From a virus: DNA of 43,033 nucleotides. Position numbers and translations under genes: made by a program. The notes under the pieces are model-generated. The model was not told the origin of the DNA. It did no database searches and saw nothing but the letters and a program-made list of their open reading frames with translations. The stretch covers positions 1 through 43,033 of IMG/VR virus record IMGVR_UViG_3300025732_000083; one strand, 5' to 3'. Each line of letters opens with the position of its first letter. The first letter of the stretch is position 1. Shown one piece after another: positions 21,921 to 30,139 of the stretch.

Positions 21921-22108
21921 AACTTGTGCCCCCTTGCTAGACGGCACTTCTCGCGGTCAGCGTGGCTAAAGTCTGGGCTGATTTCCGAGACGCCGCACGG
22001 CAGCTTCTCAGCGCCGGGTGGAACGTTCATCACCATCACCGCAAAGTACAAAGACGCACACGCTATCGTCGCCAGATAGACGTACATCAGGACGTGCGAG
22101 AGTTTCAT
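21917..22108 (-). CDS. Small membrane protein
   Basis: A 63-residue protein from ATG 22108, in an ATGA overlap. One hydrophobic segment covers residues 5-27 (HVLMYVYLATIACASLYFAV). The C-terminal part is charged and has two Cys (PCGVSE, KCRLAR). The topology fits a type II or exported small protein. Function unknown. Confidence 0.65.
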   Translation of the reverse strand: MKLSHVLMYVYLATIACASLYFAVMVMNVPPGAEKLPCGVSEISPDFSHADREKCRLARGHKL

Positions 22109-22323
22109 ACTTCCTCCGCAATCTGGCGTTTGCGCCATGCTCGGGCTTCTTTAGACTTGGGGGTCGTCACGGCCGGCGTCTGGCTGTCAATCCATGCGTC
22201 GATCATGTTGACGATGCCGATGGCGTCAAATTCAAACAGCATCAAATTAGTTGGGGACACGCCGGCAAACTCCCCAAACTTGCGGCCGAGTTCTTCGGCT
22301 TCTTTACGTGTAGGCGCGTTCAT
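22105..22323 (-). CDS. Small protein of unknown function
   Basis: A 72-residue protein with an amphipathic N-terminus (TRKEAEELGRKFGEFAG), a hydrophobic middle (LMLFEFDAIGIVNMIDAWI) and a basic C-terminus (KSKEARAWRKRQ). Chained on both sides by ATGA overlaps. No family is recognised. Confidence 0.65.
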   Translation of the reverse strand: MNAPTRKEAEELGRKFGEFAGVSPTNLMLFEFDAIGIVNMIDAWIDSQTPAVTTPKSKEARAWRKRQIAEEV

Positions 22324-22412
22324 AATTCTCCGTCAAAAAATTGTTCAATAAAAAATACAAGGCCCAGAATCAATGCCACCAAAAACAGACACCACAGAAA
22401 CAGAGCCATCAT
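22320..22412 (-). CDS. Very small membrane peptide
   Basis: A 30-residue peptide, almost wholly one hydrophobic helix (ALFLWCLFLVALILGLVFF) with an acidic tail. Its stop overlaps the next start by ATGA. A membrane role is clear from composition, but the exact activity is not. Confidence 0.5.
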   Translation of the reverse strand: MMALFLWCLFLVALILGLVFFIEQFFDGEL

Positions 22413-22413
22413 G

Positions 22414-22575
22414 TCACCCCCTCTGTAAAAGTAACTCCTGCAAGCGTTGAATTTCGTCATTGGCCTGTGCCAGTTTGGCCGTCAGTGAATCAAATGTTTC
22501 CTGCATGGCCAACATTCCGTGCTGATACCCGGCAGCATAATCAAGCCCACGTTCTTTGATGTAATCGAGTTCCAT
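22414..22575 (-). CDS. Small coiled-coil protein
   Basis: A 53-residue protein with a short N-terminal part (LDYIKERGLDYAAGYQHGM) and a C-terminal coiled coil (SLTAKLAQANDEIQRLQELL). Its ATG overlaps the preceding stop (TAATG). It looks oligomeric; no function is known. Confidence 0.6.
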   Translation of the reverse strand: MELDYIKERGLDYAAGYQHGMLAMQETFDSLTAKLAQANDEIQRLQELLLQRG

Positions 22576-22775
22576 TAAAACATTTCCAGTTGCTGGCCGT
22601 CCCGAATGAGGTACTTCAGGCCGCCCAATTTGTTGTCAAAGTGCTTCTTCTCTAGTGCTGCCAGTTCGTCCCGCGTTGCCGACTGCGCCGAGTTCCAAAT
22701 ATACCGCGCGAAATATTCTGGCATTATTTTGCGCTCCGGTGGCGAAAGCCGAATCCAAAAGTCTTCAAAATTCAT
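22575..22775 (-). CDS. Small protein of unknown function
   Basis: A 66-residue protein with an aromatic N-terminal part (FEDFWIRLSPPERKIMPEYF) and a helical middle (ATRDELAALEKKHFD). It is connected to both neighbours by 4-base or TAATG overlaps. No family is recognised. Confidence 0.65.
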   Translation of the reverse strand: MNFEDFWIRLSPPERKIMPEYFARYIWNSAQSATRDELAALEKKHFDNKLGGLKYLIRDGQQLEMF

Positions 22776-22969
22776 GCGGCCTCCCTTGCTTTCATCATGG
22801 CGTCTGCCATTTGATAAGAAAATTCCGCAATATTTTCTCGATCAGTTTTACATGTAGGCCACATGCCGCCAATCATCCCCTGCATCGCCTGCGCCGCGAA
22901 GTAGTCGCGCAAATCCATGCCATCATGCATACCGTCGTTCCATTTATAACTTACTGGAAATGCTTTCAT
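22772..22969 (-). CDS. Small conserved phage protein of unknown function
   Basis: A 65-residue protein containing GMDLRDYFAAQAMQG, a motif I recognise from many phage-encoded small proteins, followed by a helical C-terminus (ENIAEFSYQMADAMMKAR). These proteins are common in early regions of phages of Proteobacteria. Their function is not established. Confidence 0.75.
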   Translation of the reverse strand: MKAFPVSYKWNDGMHDGMDLRDYFAAQAMQGMIGGMWPTCKTDRENIAEFSYQMADAMMKAREAA

Positions 22970-22977
22970 ACGCCCCC

Positions 22978-23052
22978 CTATGTTTGAAATAAGCGCCAGT
23001 TATCAGCGCCAAAGTGGAGTTCGTGCGTTTTATTCAAACACGCGTCAGTCAT
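22978..23052 (-). CDS. Possible leader-sized peptide in the early operon
   Basis: A 24-residue frame from ATG 23052, overlapping the upstream stop by ATGA and ending nine bases before the next start. It fills an otherwise empty gap in a densely coupled operon, which supports translation. Sequence gives no hint of function, and it may only serve to couple ribosomes. Confidence 0.4.
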   Translation of the reverse strand: MTDACLNKTHELHFGADNWRLFQT

Positions 23053-23315
23053 ACGCCCCCCGCTACACGTTCAGCTTCGTCGGCGTACTGGTTGGCCGTG
23101 CGGATCAGGTTGTCCATCGACGTGCCGCCCCGTGCGATCAGGCCGGCCATCGCAGCGGCAAAGAACGCATCACGCCGGGACAAACCCGACTTGGCACCGC
23201 ACTTACATTTCGTCGGTACTTGTTCAGAAATACCAACTTTTTGTACATTAGGGGGTGCTTCATGTTCAATATTCTCAATATTTTGAACATTAAGAATTTT
23301 CTTTGGTCGTCCCAT
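23049..23315 (-). CDS. Small protein with AT-hook-like start, unknown function
   Basis: An 88-residue protein beginning GRPKK, the core of an AT-hook DNA-binding motif. A Cys pair (CKCG) follows, then a helical C-terminal half (RRDAFFAAAMAGLIARGG, NLIRTANQYADEAERV). DNA binding is possible but unproven. It lies just two bases before the preceding gene's stop, with no other signal between. Confidence 0.6.
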   Translation of the reverse strand: MGRPKKILNVQNIENIEHEAPPNVQKVGISEQVPTKCKCGAKSGLSRRDAFFAAAMAGLIARGGTSMDNLIRTANQYADEAERVAGGV

Positions 23316-23316
23316 G

Positions 23317-23538
23317 TCAGCCCCCCTTAACGGCGCGAAACATATTCAACAAAATGACGGCCGCAGCAACTGCGCCCACCACGCCCAAAATTACTTCCGA
23401 CAATAACCGACGCCACTTCACCGTCGGCACGTAAACTTCAACAGCCGACGCATAGCCGGCCGTTTTGAAAGCTTCATCCGCCGACCGGGGCGCTCGGGTC
23501 CAAGAATAATACTTCTGCGTAAAATGTTCGTATTTCAT
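23317..23538 (-). CDS. Small membrane protein
   Basis: A 73-residue protein. The N-terminal 40 residues are polar and aromatic, and a hydrophobic helix occupies about 46-68 (LSEVILGVVGAVAAAVILLN) near the C-terminus. This suggests a tail-anchored or C-terminally anchored protein. It follows the primase-helicase gene after 71 noncoding bases in which I see no clear signal. Confidence 0.65.
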   Translation of the reverse strand: MKYEHFTQKYYSWTRAPRSADEAFKTAGYASAVEVYVPTVKWRRLLSEVILGVVGAVAAAVILLNMFRAVKGG

Positions 23539-23609
23539 GTTTTCTCCAATTGATTAGAACTGCAAGAAAATATTACTATAGGTAGAAATTTCCGTGTGTT
23601 GTTTTCCCG

Positions 23610-25994
23610 CTACATTTTGGACAGAATTGCTGTTGCTTCTGTTAAATCCATCGGCTTCAATTTCAAACCGACAATATGGTAGCGGCCCGTTTTCGAGTTC
23701 CGCCCCGACTTCTGATAACCGCGAGAATAAAGAAGCTGAGTAAAGCGCTTGGTTGTTGGCCGCTTCTCGCCTGAGTCTTTGCACCACAGTTCATAGTCGG
23801 CAAAGAGTTCGCCTACCGCCGTATCCTCGCCGACCTCGGTTCTCTCGCCGAGCCAGCGACCTAACGGGTCTTCTTCCTCGAAGTAAGCGGCAGTCGCTTC
23901 CAATACAGCCGACGGCGGGTTCAGCCCTTCACGCTGCCAAGCCAGACAGCCTTCGATCATCCAGCCGAGAATGGCTGGCCACTCTTGCTTTAGTTGGTCA
24001 AAGAGTTGTCGGTTGACCACAGGCGGCTTAATAGTGAACGGCACCATGTGGAAACGGCGTCGCATAGCATCATCAAGATTGCCAATGGCAGGCTTATGAT
24101 TGCCAAGAAAGACCAACTTAAAAGTAGGATCGTATGTAAAAAAATCCCGGTGCATATATCGGGCAGTGATCCTGTCCCCGCCAGTAATCGCTTTGACTTT
24201 CGCTTCATCCCAACCCCTTCCCTCTTGTGTTTCACTCGCCGTCACCAGACGAGCGCCCTGCAAACTGGCCAGTTCAGTTGGGTGCCGGTCGCCCAACGAT
24301 GCCGTAAACGTCTCCATCGGGGCGACTTTGGCGTACTCGCCCATGATACCTACCATGGTATTGACGAAGACCGATTTGCCGTTGCCGCCCGGCCCCCACA
24401 GAAACGACAGCGTCTGTTCAGACACCAAGCCAGTCAGCGAGTAGCCGGCCAGCCGTTGCAGATAGGCAATCAGTTGATCGTCGCCGGCAGTGGCCGTCGA
24501 TAAGAACTCGCGCCAGATCGGCGTGTTCTGCCGATAGACGGGAGTGACGGCCACCAGCTTCGATATGTTGCGCATGGGTTCGGCTGACAGGATTTCGCCG
24601 GTCTTCAAGTCCACCGTGCCGCCCGGCGTCCCAAGTACCCACGGATCGGCGTCCATGATCTCAGCGTTGACGACGACTGACGCGTCCATTTTCAGAAGTG
24701 TCTGAACCGATGCGACCGTGCTGGCCGAACAAACGGACACGGCCCGGCGTTGATTAGCCGCGCGTTCTTTCTCGGTTGCGCCAGTGCGCATCAGCCGGTC
24801 GGCGATTTCCTTACACACGCCGATAATCATGGACGGCACGCGCTGCATTTCGTCTCGCCGCCAGCACTGGCCGTTCCATGTCAGGAACCGACCCCACGCT
24901 GGCACCCAGCGCACTTCGTGGCCGTGCTTGGCCAAGAAGCGTTCGGCCACCCAAATGTCAGAGAGTTCGGCGGCTTCAATCGTGTCGTCGTCTATGTCAG
25001 CCGGTTCAATCGCGTCGAACTCTTGCCCCGCCGAATTGAATCCGTACTGCGCTGCTTGATCGTAAAGCCAATCAGCACCGATTTCGTACGGGGGGTGCAT
25101 CCGCTCCCAGTCCAGTCGTACTGTTGACGGGTCGTTGCCACCTTCCCACTTCAGGCACCAATCAAGGTAAATTTGATAGCCCCGTTCTTCGTCTTCCTGA
25201 GACGCTGCCTTAATGGCGTATCCCATTCGGATGTAATCTTCGCGGCTAGGCGAATCATTCGGAAGCAACGAAACCGCGACCGCAAGCTGATCGAGGTCAC
25301 GCGCTTTGAGTGCTTCTTGTGGTGTCGTACGCTTGTCTGCAACATTTCCGGACCCCTCTCGTTGGCAAGTGATGTCAAACAAATCGAGTTCGTTTTCGAC
25401 CGCCGCCAAAAACTCGCCCACCTTCTCTTTGGTGATTTCCGTCAACTTGGCTGGGCGTAACGGCGGGTAATCGCGCGTCGCCGATTTGTACGTCCAGCGA
25501 TAAGGTTTGTGTGTACGCGGATGTATGCCGGACACAACGTACTGTTGGCCTTCACCCAGCACTTCAATCAAGTGTTGTTTTTCCGCAACACGAAACCATA
25601 GGCGCATACGGCCAAAAGGTTCGGCGGCCCGGTACATCAGTAAACGTTTGGGCGCTTGGCCGATACGTACCGGCGCGTCGCCCAAATGTTTGATGGCCAG
25701 TTGTTCAATCAAAAGCGAGATGGCTTCGTCGGTGCAGTCAATGTCTACGCCGGGATAGCGGCCAGAGCGCAAACCAATGTTTGACCCACTGGCATCCATT
25801 TCCAAGACGTCAGCGTCCGTACATTCGTGCGTCTGCCAGCCGTAGCCGACCCAGCGCCCTTGCGCGTTCTTCTTGCCCGGTGCCTTGCCGGCGGATTCCG
25901 GCTTGACCTTGGACATGGGGGACAACTCTGCACCCGGCGGAATGACCGACACTAAGTCAGTGAAGCCGGCGTCATATAATTTTTTGGCTGTCAT
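23610..25994 (-). CDS. Primase-helicase (Prim-Pol plus SF3 helicase)
   Basis: A 794-residue replication protein. ATG 25994 is chosen because it overlaps the polymerase stop (ATGA). An N-terminal primase-polymerase-like domain has VDID at 83-86 and an SGIHPRTH segment near 155. A PriCT-2-like region follows (REDYIRMGYAIKAAS, near 251-265), then a D5-type helicase with Walker A GPGGNGKS (534-541), Walker B near 588 (TASETQE) and sensor LVFLGNHKP. The C-terminus resembles a winged helix (TKRFTQLLYSRGYQKS). It should prime and unwind DNA with the polymerase encoded just upstream. Confidence 0.92.
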   Translation of the reverse strand: MTAKKLYDAGFTDLVSVIPPGAELSPMSKVKPESAGKAPGKKNAQGRWVGYGWQTHECTDADVLEMDASGSNIGLRSGRYPGVDIDCTDEAISLLIEQLAIKHLGDAPVRIGQAPKRLLMYRAAEPFGRMRLWFRVAEKQHLIEVLGEGQQYVVSGIHPRTHKPYRWTYKSATRDYPPLRPAKLTEITKEKVGEFLAAVENELDLFDITCQREGSGNVADKRTTPQEALKARDLDQLAVAVSLLPNDSPSREDYIRMGYAIKAASQEDEERGYQIYLDWCLKWEGGNDPSTVRLDWERMHPPYEIGADWLYDQAAQYGFNSAGQEFDAIEPADIDDDTIEAAELSDIWVAERFLAKHGHEVRWVPAWGRFLTWNGQCWRRDEMQRVPSMIIGVCKEIADRLMRTGATEKERAANQRRAVSVCSASTVASVQTLLKMDASVVVNAEIMDADPWVLGTPGGTVDLKTGEILSAEPMRNISKLVAVTPVYRQNTPIWREFLSTATAGDDQLIAYLQRLAGYSLTGLVSEQTLSFLWGPGGNGKSVFVNTMVGIMGEYAKVAPMETFTASLGDRHPTELASLQGARLVTASETQEGRGWDEAKVKAITGGDRITARYMHRDFFTYDPTFKLVFLGNHKPAIGNLDDAMRRRFHMVPFTIKPPVVNRQLFDQLKQEWPAILGWMIEGCLAWQREGLNPPSAVLEATAAYFEEEDPLGRWLGERTEVGEDTAVGELFADYELWCKDSGEKRPTTKRFTQLLYSRGYQKSGRNSKTGRYHIVGLKLKPMDLTEATAILSKM

Positions 25995-27928
25995 TTTCTG
26001 TAGCGTTTTCCGACCCAACCTTCAGCGTCAATCGGGCAACCTTGTGCCCATGCCGGCGGCTGACTCATAAGTTTTTCAAATTCGGCGACACTGCCGAAAC
26101 CCTCGGGAACTTCACAAACCAATTCGTCGTGAATTGAAAGAATCAGATGGTAGCCGGCGTCTTCTAGCCGCAGCATGGCGTCGGCCATAATGTCCCGCGC
26201 CACAGCCTGCACAACGTTCTCGGCCAACAGACCGCCGTACAGATCGTGTCGTGACCACTTCTTCGTAAAGCTGTCCATGCCTTCAAAGCTAACTGCTTCG
26301 GTCGTACTGCCCCAAGGCGTTTCTCGCTCCACCACCCGTGGCCGCGCATACGCAAGTGGCCTTTTCGATGGCAACACACACCACAAATAGCCACCACGCA
26401 TGGTGTACTTGATCGGGCCGACGTTCTGGATACTGCCTTCGTCTTTTACGGCAGCCAAAGCGGCGCTGTTCAACGCCGCCCAGAATGCCGTAATCCGACG
26501 ATTGGTGTTGCGGTAGAGTTGAACGACAGTCTTGGCCTGTTCTTCCGTCAACTCAACACCCGCCTGTGCCCGGCATGAGTCGGCAAACTTCTTCGCCCCC
26601 ATACCGTAGCCCAGTCCGAGAATTGCCATTTTGCCAACCTGGCGCTGCGCCTTCGAAATCTCGCCAACAGGCACACCATAGATTTTAGACGCCATGACTT
26701 TGTAGACGTCGCCGCCGGTGCGGAAGGTTTCAATCAACAAGTCTTCGCCGGCCAGCCATGCCAAGACACGGGCTTCAATCGCTGCAAAGTCTGCGGCGAT
26801 CAGTGTATGGCCGTCAGCCGCCACCAACATTGAACGCAGCATGGACGAGATGACTTCCAGCGGCGGGGCCAACACTTCAATGTCTGTTACCGAGCGGGAA
26901 AGAACGAGCGGAATATAGGCTTCAATGTCCGAAATGTTACCGCGCGGGAAATTCTGCGGCTGCACTAAACGACCGGCCCAGCGCCCAGTCGCTGCGCCGT
27001 GATACATCAACAAGCCTCTTATGCGGCCATCGGCGCAAACCGCTTGAAGCATCGAGTCAATCTTGGCGACCGACGATTTGCCCGCTTCACTTCTGAGAGT
27101 AAGCGCGTCAGCCACGGCCCCGGTCGCGTGACTTCTTGCGTCCACAAGATCGTTCTTCGATAAAGATGCGACCTCAAAGCCTTGCGCGTTGACCCACGCA
27201 GTAAGCTTTGCAACCTCGGAGACTTTAGCCACCTTACCGTTCGTGAGATCATAAAGTGCGCGGTTCGCGTCAAGCGTCGCTTTTTCTGCAACGGCTTTGG
27301 CCGCTTTTGCCAACCTCTTGTCAAGACAGACGCCTCGGTCGTTGATGCGTTGGTCGAGGACGAAGACGGACCTTTCCATCTCTGTAAGACGACGAATCGC
27401 TCTGGCGACTGCGACTTCTGTTTTGACGTCCTGCTTGCAGTAATCGACCAAACGTTGAATACGCTCGGGGACTTCCCACCAAATAGGCTTCCCGGCTTCA
27501 TCAAACGAGCGAGGACGCGCCATCCGTAACATAAGGTTAGCGCCCTGCGTGTCTTTCTGTTGGTCCACTCCAAGGACGTCCGCCGCTTGGCCCAGTGCGC
27601 CGGGAAGCGCCATCGCACGCGCTTCTGCCGCTGTACATACCCACTGATCGACACTCGTTCTCGGCCATCCGTATCGCTTCGCCAATATGTCATTCCAAAT
27701 TGTCCTTTCGAAATTCGCATTCCAAGCGCGGAGTTCTTCGCCGGCATGAAGCGCGTCAATCAATCGTTGCGGCAGCGGATCGCCCGGCCGCCACACGTCA
27801 GGTTCTTCGTCGTCAAATGCGTATGCCATGCACCACACATCCGTGTTGGCGTCTTGGGCATAGCGGTACACCCCAGTGCGGCGCAGATCGACCGTACTGC
27901 GGGTTTCAAAGTCTATTGAAACTGTCAT
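25991..27928 (-). CDS. DNA polymerase, family A with 3'-5' exonuclease domain
   Basis: A 645-residue polymerase. I use ATG 27928, although GTG 27991 in the same frame cannot be excluded. The exonuclease domain has DFE (Asp6, Glu8), NANFERTIW and YCKQDVK. The polymerase domain shows motif A ADFAAIEARVLAW (Asp380), motif B RQVGKMAILGLGYG (Arg429, Lys433, Tyr441) and motif C SIHDELV (His600, Asp601, Glu602). By alignment of motif B the residue equivalent to E. coli Phe762 is Leu437. There is no 5'-3' nuclease domain, as is normal for phage enzymes. Confidence 0.95.
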   Translation of the reverse strand: MTVSIDFETRSTVDLRRTGVYRYAQDANTDVWCMAYAFDDEEPDVWRPGDPLPQRLIDALHAGEELRAWNANFERTIWNDILAKRYGWPRTSVDQWVCTAAEARAMALPGALGQAADVLGVDQQKDTQGANLMLRMARPRSFDEAGKPIWWEVPERIQRLVDYCKQDVKTEVAVARAIRRLTEMERSVFVLDQRINDRGVCLDKRLAKAAKAVAEKATLDANRALYDLTNGKVAKVSEVAKLTAWVNAQGFEVASLSKNDLVDARSHATGAVADALTLRSEAGKSSVAKIDSMLQAVCADGRIRGLLMYHGAATGRWAGRLVQPQNFPRGNISDIEAYIPLVLSRSVTDIEVLAPPLEVISSMLRSMLVAADGHTLIAADFAAIEARVLAWLAGEDLLIETFRTGGDVYKVMASKIYGVPVGEISKAQRQVGKMAILGLGYGMGAKKFADSCRAQAGVELTEEQAKTVVQLYRNTNRRITAFWAALNSAALAAVKDEGSIQNVGPIKYTMRGGYLWCVLPSKRPLAYARPRVVERETPWGSTTEAVSFEGMDSFTKKWSRHDLYGGLLAENVVQAVARDIMADAMLRLEDAGYHLILSIHDELVCEVPEGFGSVAEFEKLMSQPPAWAQGCPIDAEGWVGKRYRK

Positions 27929-28018
27929 GAAATTAAGTGGGGTACTCGCTGCGTCTGGCTGCGATGCGATCCGCTTCACGCAGGGCGGCACGCCAGCATC
28001 CGCTTTCCCCCTAGAGAG

Positions 28019-28576
28019 TTACAGAAGGTCGGACAGATCAGCCGGCTTGGCCGACAAATCAGCTTCAAACTCATCGGCCGCTTTTACGCGCCCATCGAGT
28101 CGGTCGCCGTCAGCCAGCTTCTGCAAATTGTTGAGCGAGAACGCTACGCCCCGATTGCCGCTGACTTCATACGCATAAGGACGCAAAGAAGCACGCACCT
28201 TGCAGCCCGCATACACCAGCGTAGGGTCTTCAATCGGCAGTGGCTTACCATCGGGGCCGGGATGGATACCAACAATCCCCGGCTTCAATTTGTTCTTCAC
28301 GTTCATGAAGACCGAACCTTCCGGGTAGCCTTTGTCCTCAACATCGGTACGGAACGGCAGCTTCAATTTACCGTCACGAATCAACGCCTCAGTCTTGTTG
28401 CCAAACTTCTCGCTGGCAGCAGCCAGCGCCGCTTTCTTCAACTCGCCCAGATCAACGCCCTTTTCAAACACAAGTGCGCACGAGTAAACCGGCTCGGCCG
28501 CACCGGGCGGCAAGTTCGGTTCAAACAGATGGGGATAGGAGAGAATTGCGGTAGGTGAAATAACTTTCGTTGTCAT
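28019..28576 (-). CDS. DUF2815 / Enc34-type single-stranded DNA-binding protein
   Basis: A 185-residue protein. ATG 28576 has AAGGAAACT upstream; a longer in-frame reading would overlap the neighbouring gene. An N-terminal strand (TKVISPTAILSYPHLFEPN) is followed by CALVFEKGVDL, LPFRTDVEDKGYPEG and a late VYAGCKVRASLRPYAYE. These match the DUF2815 family, whose Enc34 member has an OB fold and binds single strands. The acidic C-terminus (ADEFEADLSAKPADLSDLL in part) is typical of SSBs that recruit partners. It sits between polymerase and nuclease genes. Confidence 0.88.
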   Translation of the reverse strand: MTTKVISPTAILSYPHLFEPNLPPGAAEPVYSCALVFEKGVDLGELKKAALAAASEKFGNKTEALIRDGKLKLPFRTDVEDKGYPEGSVFMNVKNKLKPGIVGIHPGPDGKPLPIEDPTLVYAGCKVRASLRPYAYEVSGNRGVAFSLNNLQKLADGDRLDGRVKAADEFEADLSAKPADLSDLL

Positions 28577-28589
28577 CGTAGTTTCCTTG

Positions 28590-29765
28590 TTAAACGTCAA
28601 TTACGCCCGGCGGTAATGCCGAGAACTCGTCTGCTGCAACATTTGTCACAGCAGGGCGTGGATCGCTGGCGGGTGCCAGTGTGTACCCACTACTGACCGA
28701 CGCATATAAATCCGCCGGCAGATTCTTTTTGCCGACAACCTTCTCTAAGGCCGCCGGTGTCTTCAACTTTCGTTCGTACAATTCGTCTTCTTCAAGCGCG
28801 TGCTGCGCGGCCCACATAACGACCGCTTGTTCGCTCTGCCACACTCGAGATGCACGCTTTGGCACCAGCTTCCAACCGGGAACTTCGTTGCCACTTTCAA
28901 GCGAAGACTGAACGTGCTGCCGAACCGAGCGCAACCAATCTTCAATCAGATCGGCGCGTTCTAAAACTTCGCCCAACTGCACCGGCGTCAACAGACGCGG
29001 ATCAAGTAAGGGCTTGTCGGCAAACTCATCAGCCGCAACTAACTGCGTCTCTTTGTGAAGTTCAGGGCACATCGGCTGCGCCGGGCAAAACCGGCAGTGT
29101 TTGCCGGCTGCTAGTGGTGCGTCGGGGCGCATAGTACGCTGCGCCCCTTCGATAAGTTCAGACGAGAAGTCGAGTAGGTGATCGACAGTACACGTCCAGC
29201 GCCGGATTGGGCCATCCTTATGCTGTGCGCGTGGCTGCACAATCACCAACTCGACTTCATCGACGCGCTGCGAGGGAGAGAGTTGAAGCAGCGCACCGAG
29301 TCCGTAGTATTTCAGTTGTGAGTTGTCCTCGACTTCAACTGCGACTCCAGCTCCGTGTTTGTAATCTCCCACGACAAGCCGGCGCTCTCCGCTGTGATAA
29401 CCAACACAATCAGAAGTTCCAAACATAGCGCTGGGGGGATTGAGCTTGGAAAGGTCAAAACGATGCTCAATGAGGATTTCGTATCCATCGGTCTTCAACC
29501 CTTTGAGGAATTCGACATAAACCCTGACAGCATCGACCATGCCTTGCGTAACAAGAACACCGTCAATGTTTTCACCCAGCCAATTAGACGGGTCAAGATT
29601 AGCAGCGTAAGCGATTTCACCCAGCGCATGGGCGGCGGTTCCTTCTAATGAGTATGATGTGTCTTTGCGAGGGATGTTCTCCGACAACTTCACGCTGCCA
29701 GGGCACGCCATCCAACGATACGCAGAACTCGCCCCAAGGTTCGAATGAACAGTCGGGCTACTCAC
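28590..29765 (-). CDS. DUF2800 nuclease, PD-(D/E)XK with Fe-S cluster (Cas4/AddB-like)
   Basis: A 391-residue protein beginning with GTG in a GTGA overlap. The nuclease core has EGTAAHALGE (41-50), GTSDCVGYH (Asp119) and VVGDYKHG (Asp134, Lys136), followed by a Gln/Tyr-containing helix. Cys21 before the core and Cys224, Cys227 and Cys233 after it (HCRFCPAQPMC) are spaced like the four 4Fe-4S ligands of Cas4 and AddB. It likely processes DNA ends in recombination-linked replication, with the helicase, SSB and resolvase genes around it. Confidence 0.9.
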   Translation of the reverse strand: MSSPTVHSNLGASSAYRWMACPGSVKLSENIPRKDTSYSLEGTAAHALGEIAYAANLDPSNWLGENIDGVLVTQGMVDAVRVYVEFLKGLKTDGYEILIEHRFDLSKLNPPSAMFGTSDCVGYHSGERRLVVGDYKHGAGVAVEVEDNSQLKYYGLGALLQLSPSQRVDEVELVIVQPRAQHKDGPIRRWTCTVDHLLDFSSELIEGAQRTMRPDAPLAAGKHCRFCPAQPMCPELHKETQLVAADEFADKPLLDPRLLTPVQLGEVLERADLIEDWLRSVRQHVQSSLESGNEVPGWKLVPKRASRVWQSEQAVVMWAAQHALEEDELYERKLKTPAALEKVVGKKNLPADLYASVSSGYTLAPASDPRPAVTNVAADEFSALPPGVIDV

Positions 29766-30139
29766 ACGGCCCCCTGCGCTTCGCGAATGTCAGCGAAAGC
29801 GAGACCGAGATCGTCCTGTCTGATTTCTGCAATTCGCTTGGCGTTGTATTTTGCGAGGATGGGCGTAAGGGCGTCACGTCCTTTAGATTGGACGAGTGCG
29901 ATGGCTGCTTGTGAGACGTCAGACTTATTGACTTCCTTCTGAACGGGTTCGGCAGGCTGGGCAGGCGCATCTTCCACGACCTCTGTGTTTTCAATCTGCT
30001 GCGTTGACTCGGCCGGGGTGGGCATTGGCCCTGATCTGCCGGCAAACCAACTCAAAAACTCGTCGGCTTCTTTGGTTGAAAGACACTCGACAAAACCAAG
30101 TTCGATGCCGTTACTATTTTTCTGAAAGACCAGCTTCAT
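29762..30139 (-). CDS. Protein of unknown function between helicase and nuclease genes
   Basis: A 125-residue protein. A small N-terminal domain (KLVFQKNSNGIELGFVECLS) leads to an acidic Pro/Glu linker and a helical C-terminal half (AAIALVQSKGRDALTPILAKYNAKR). Its start overlaps the helicase stop (TAATG), with GGAGG upstream. Position suggests an accessory to the recombination proteins; the C-terminal helical part is of the kind that binds partners. No family is certain. Confidence 0.65.
   Translation of the reverse strand: MKLVFQKNSNGIELGFVECLSTKEADEFLSWFAGRSGPMPTPAESTQQIENTEVVEDAPAQPAEPVQKEVNKSDVSQAAIALVQSKGRDALTPILAKYNAKRIAEIRQDDLGLAFADIREAQGAV

Noticed and set aside
27019-27759. Minus-strand open frame of 246 codons
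   Set aside because: It lies in another frame inside the polymerase gene and is Arg/Lys-rich without motifs; shadow.
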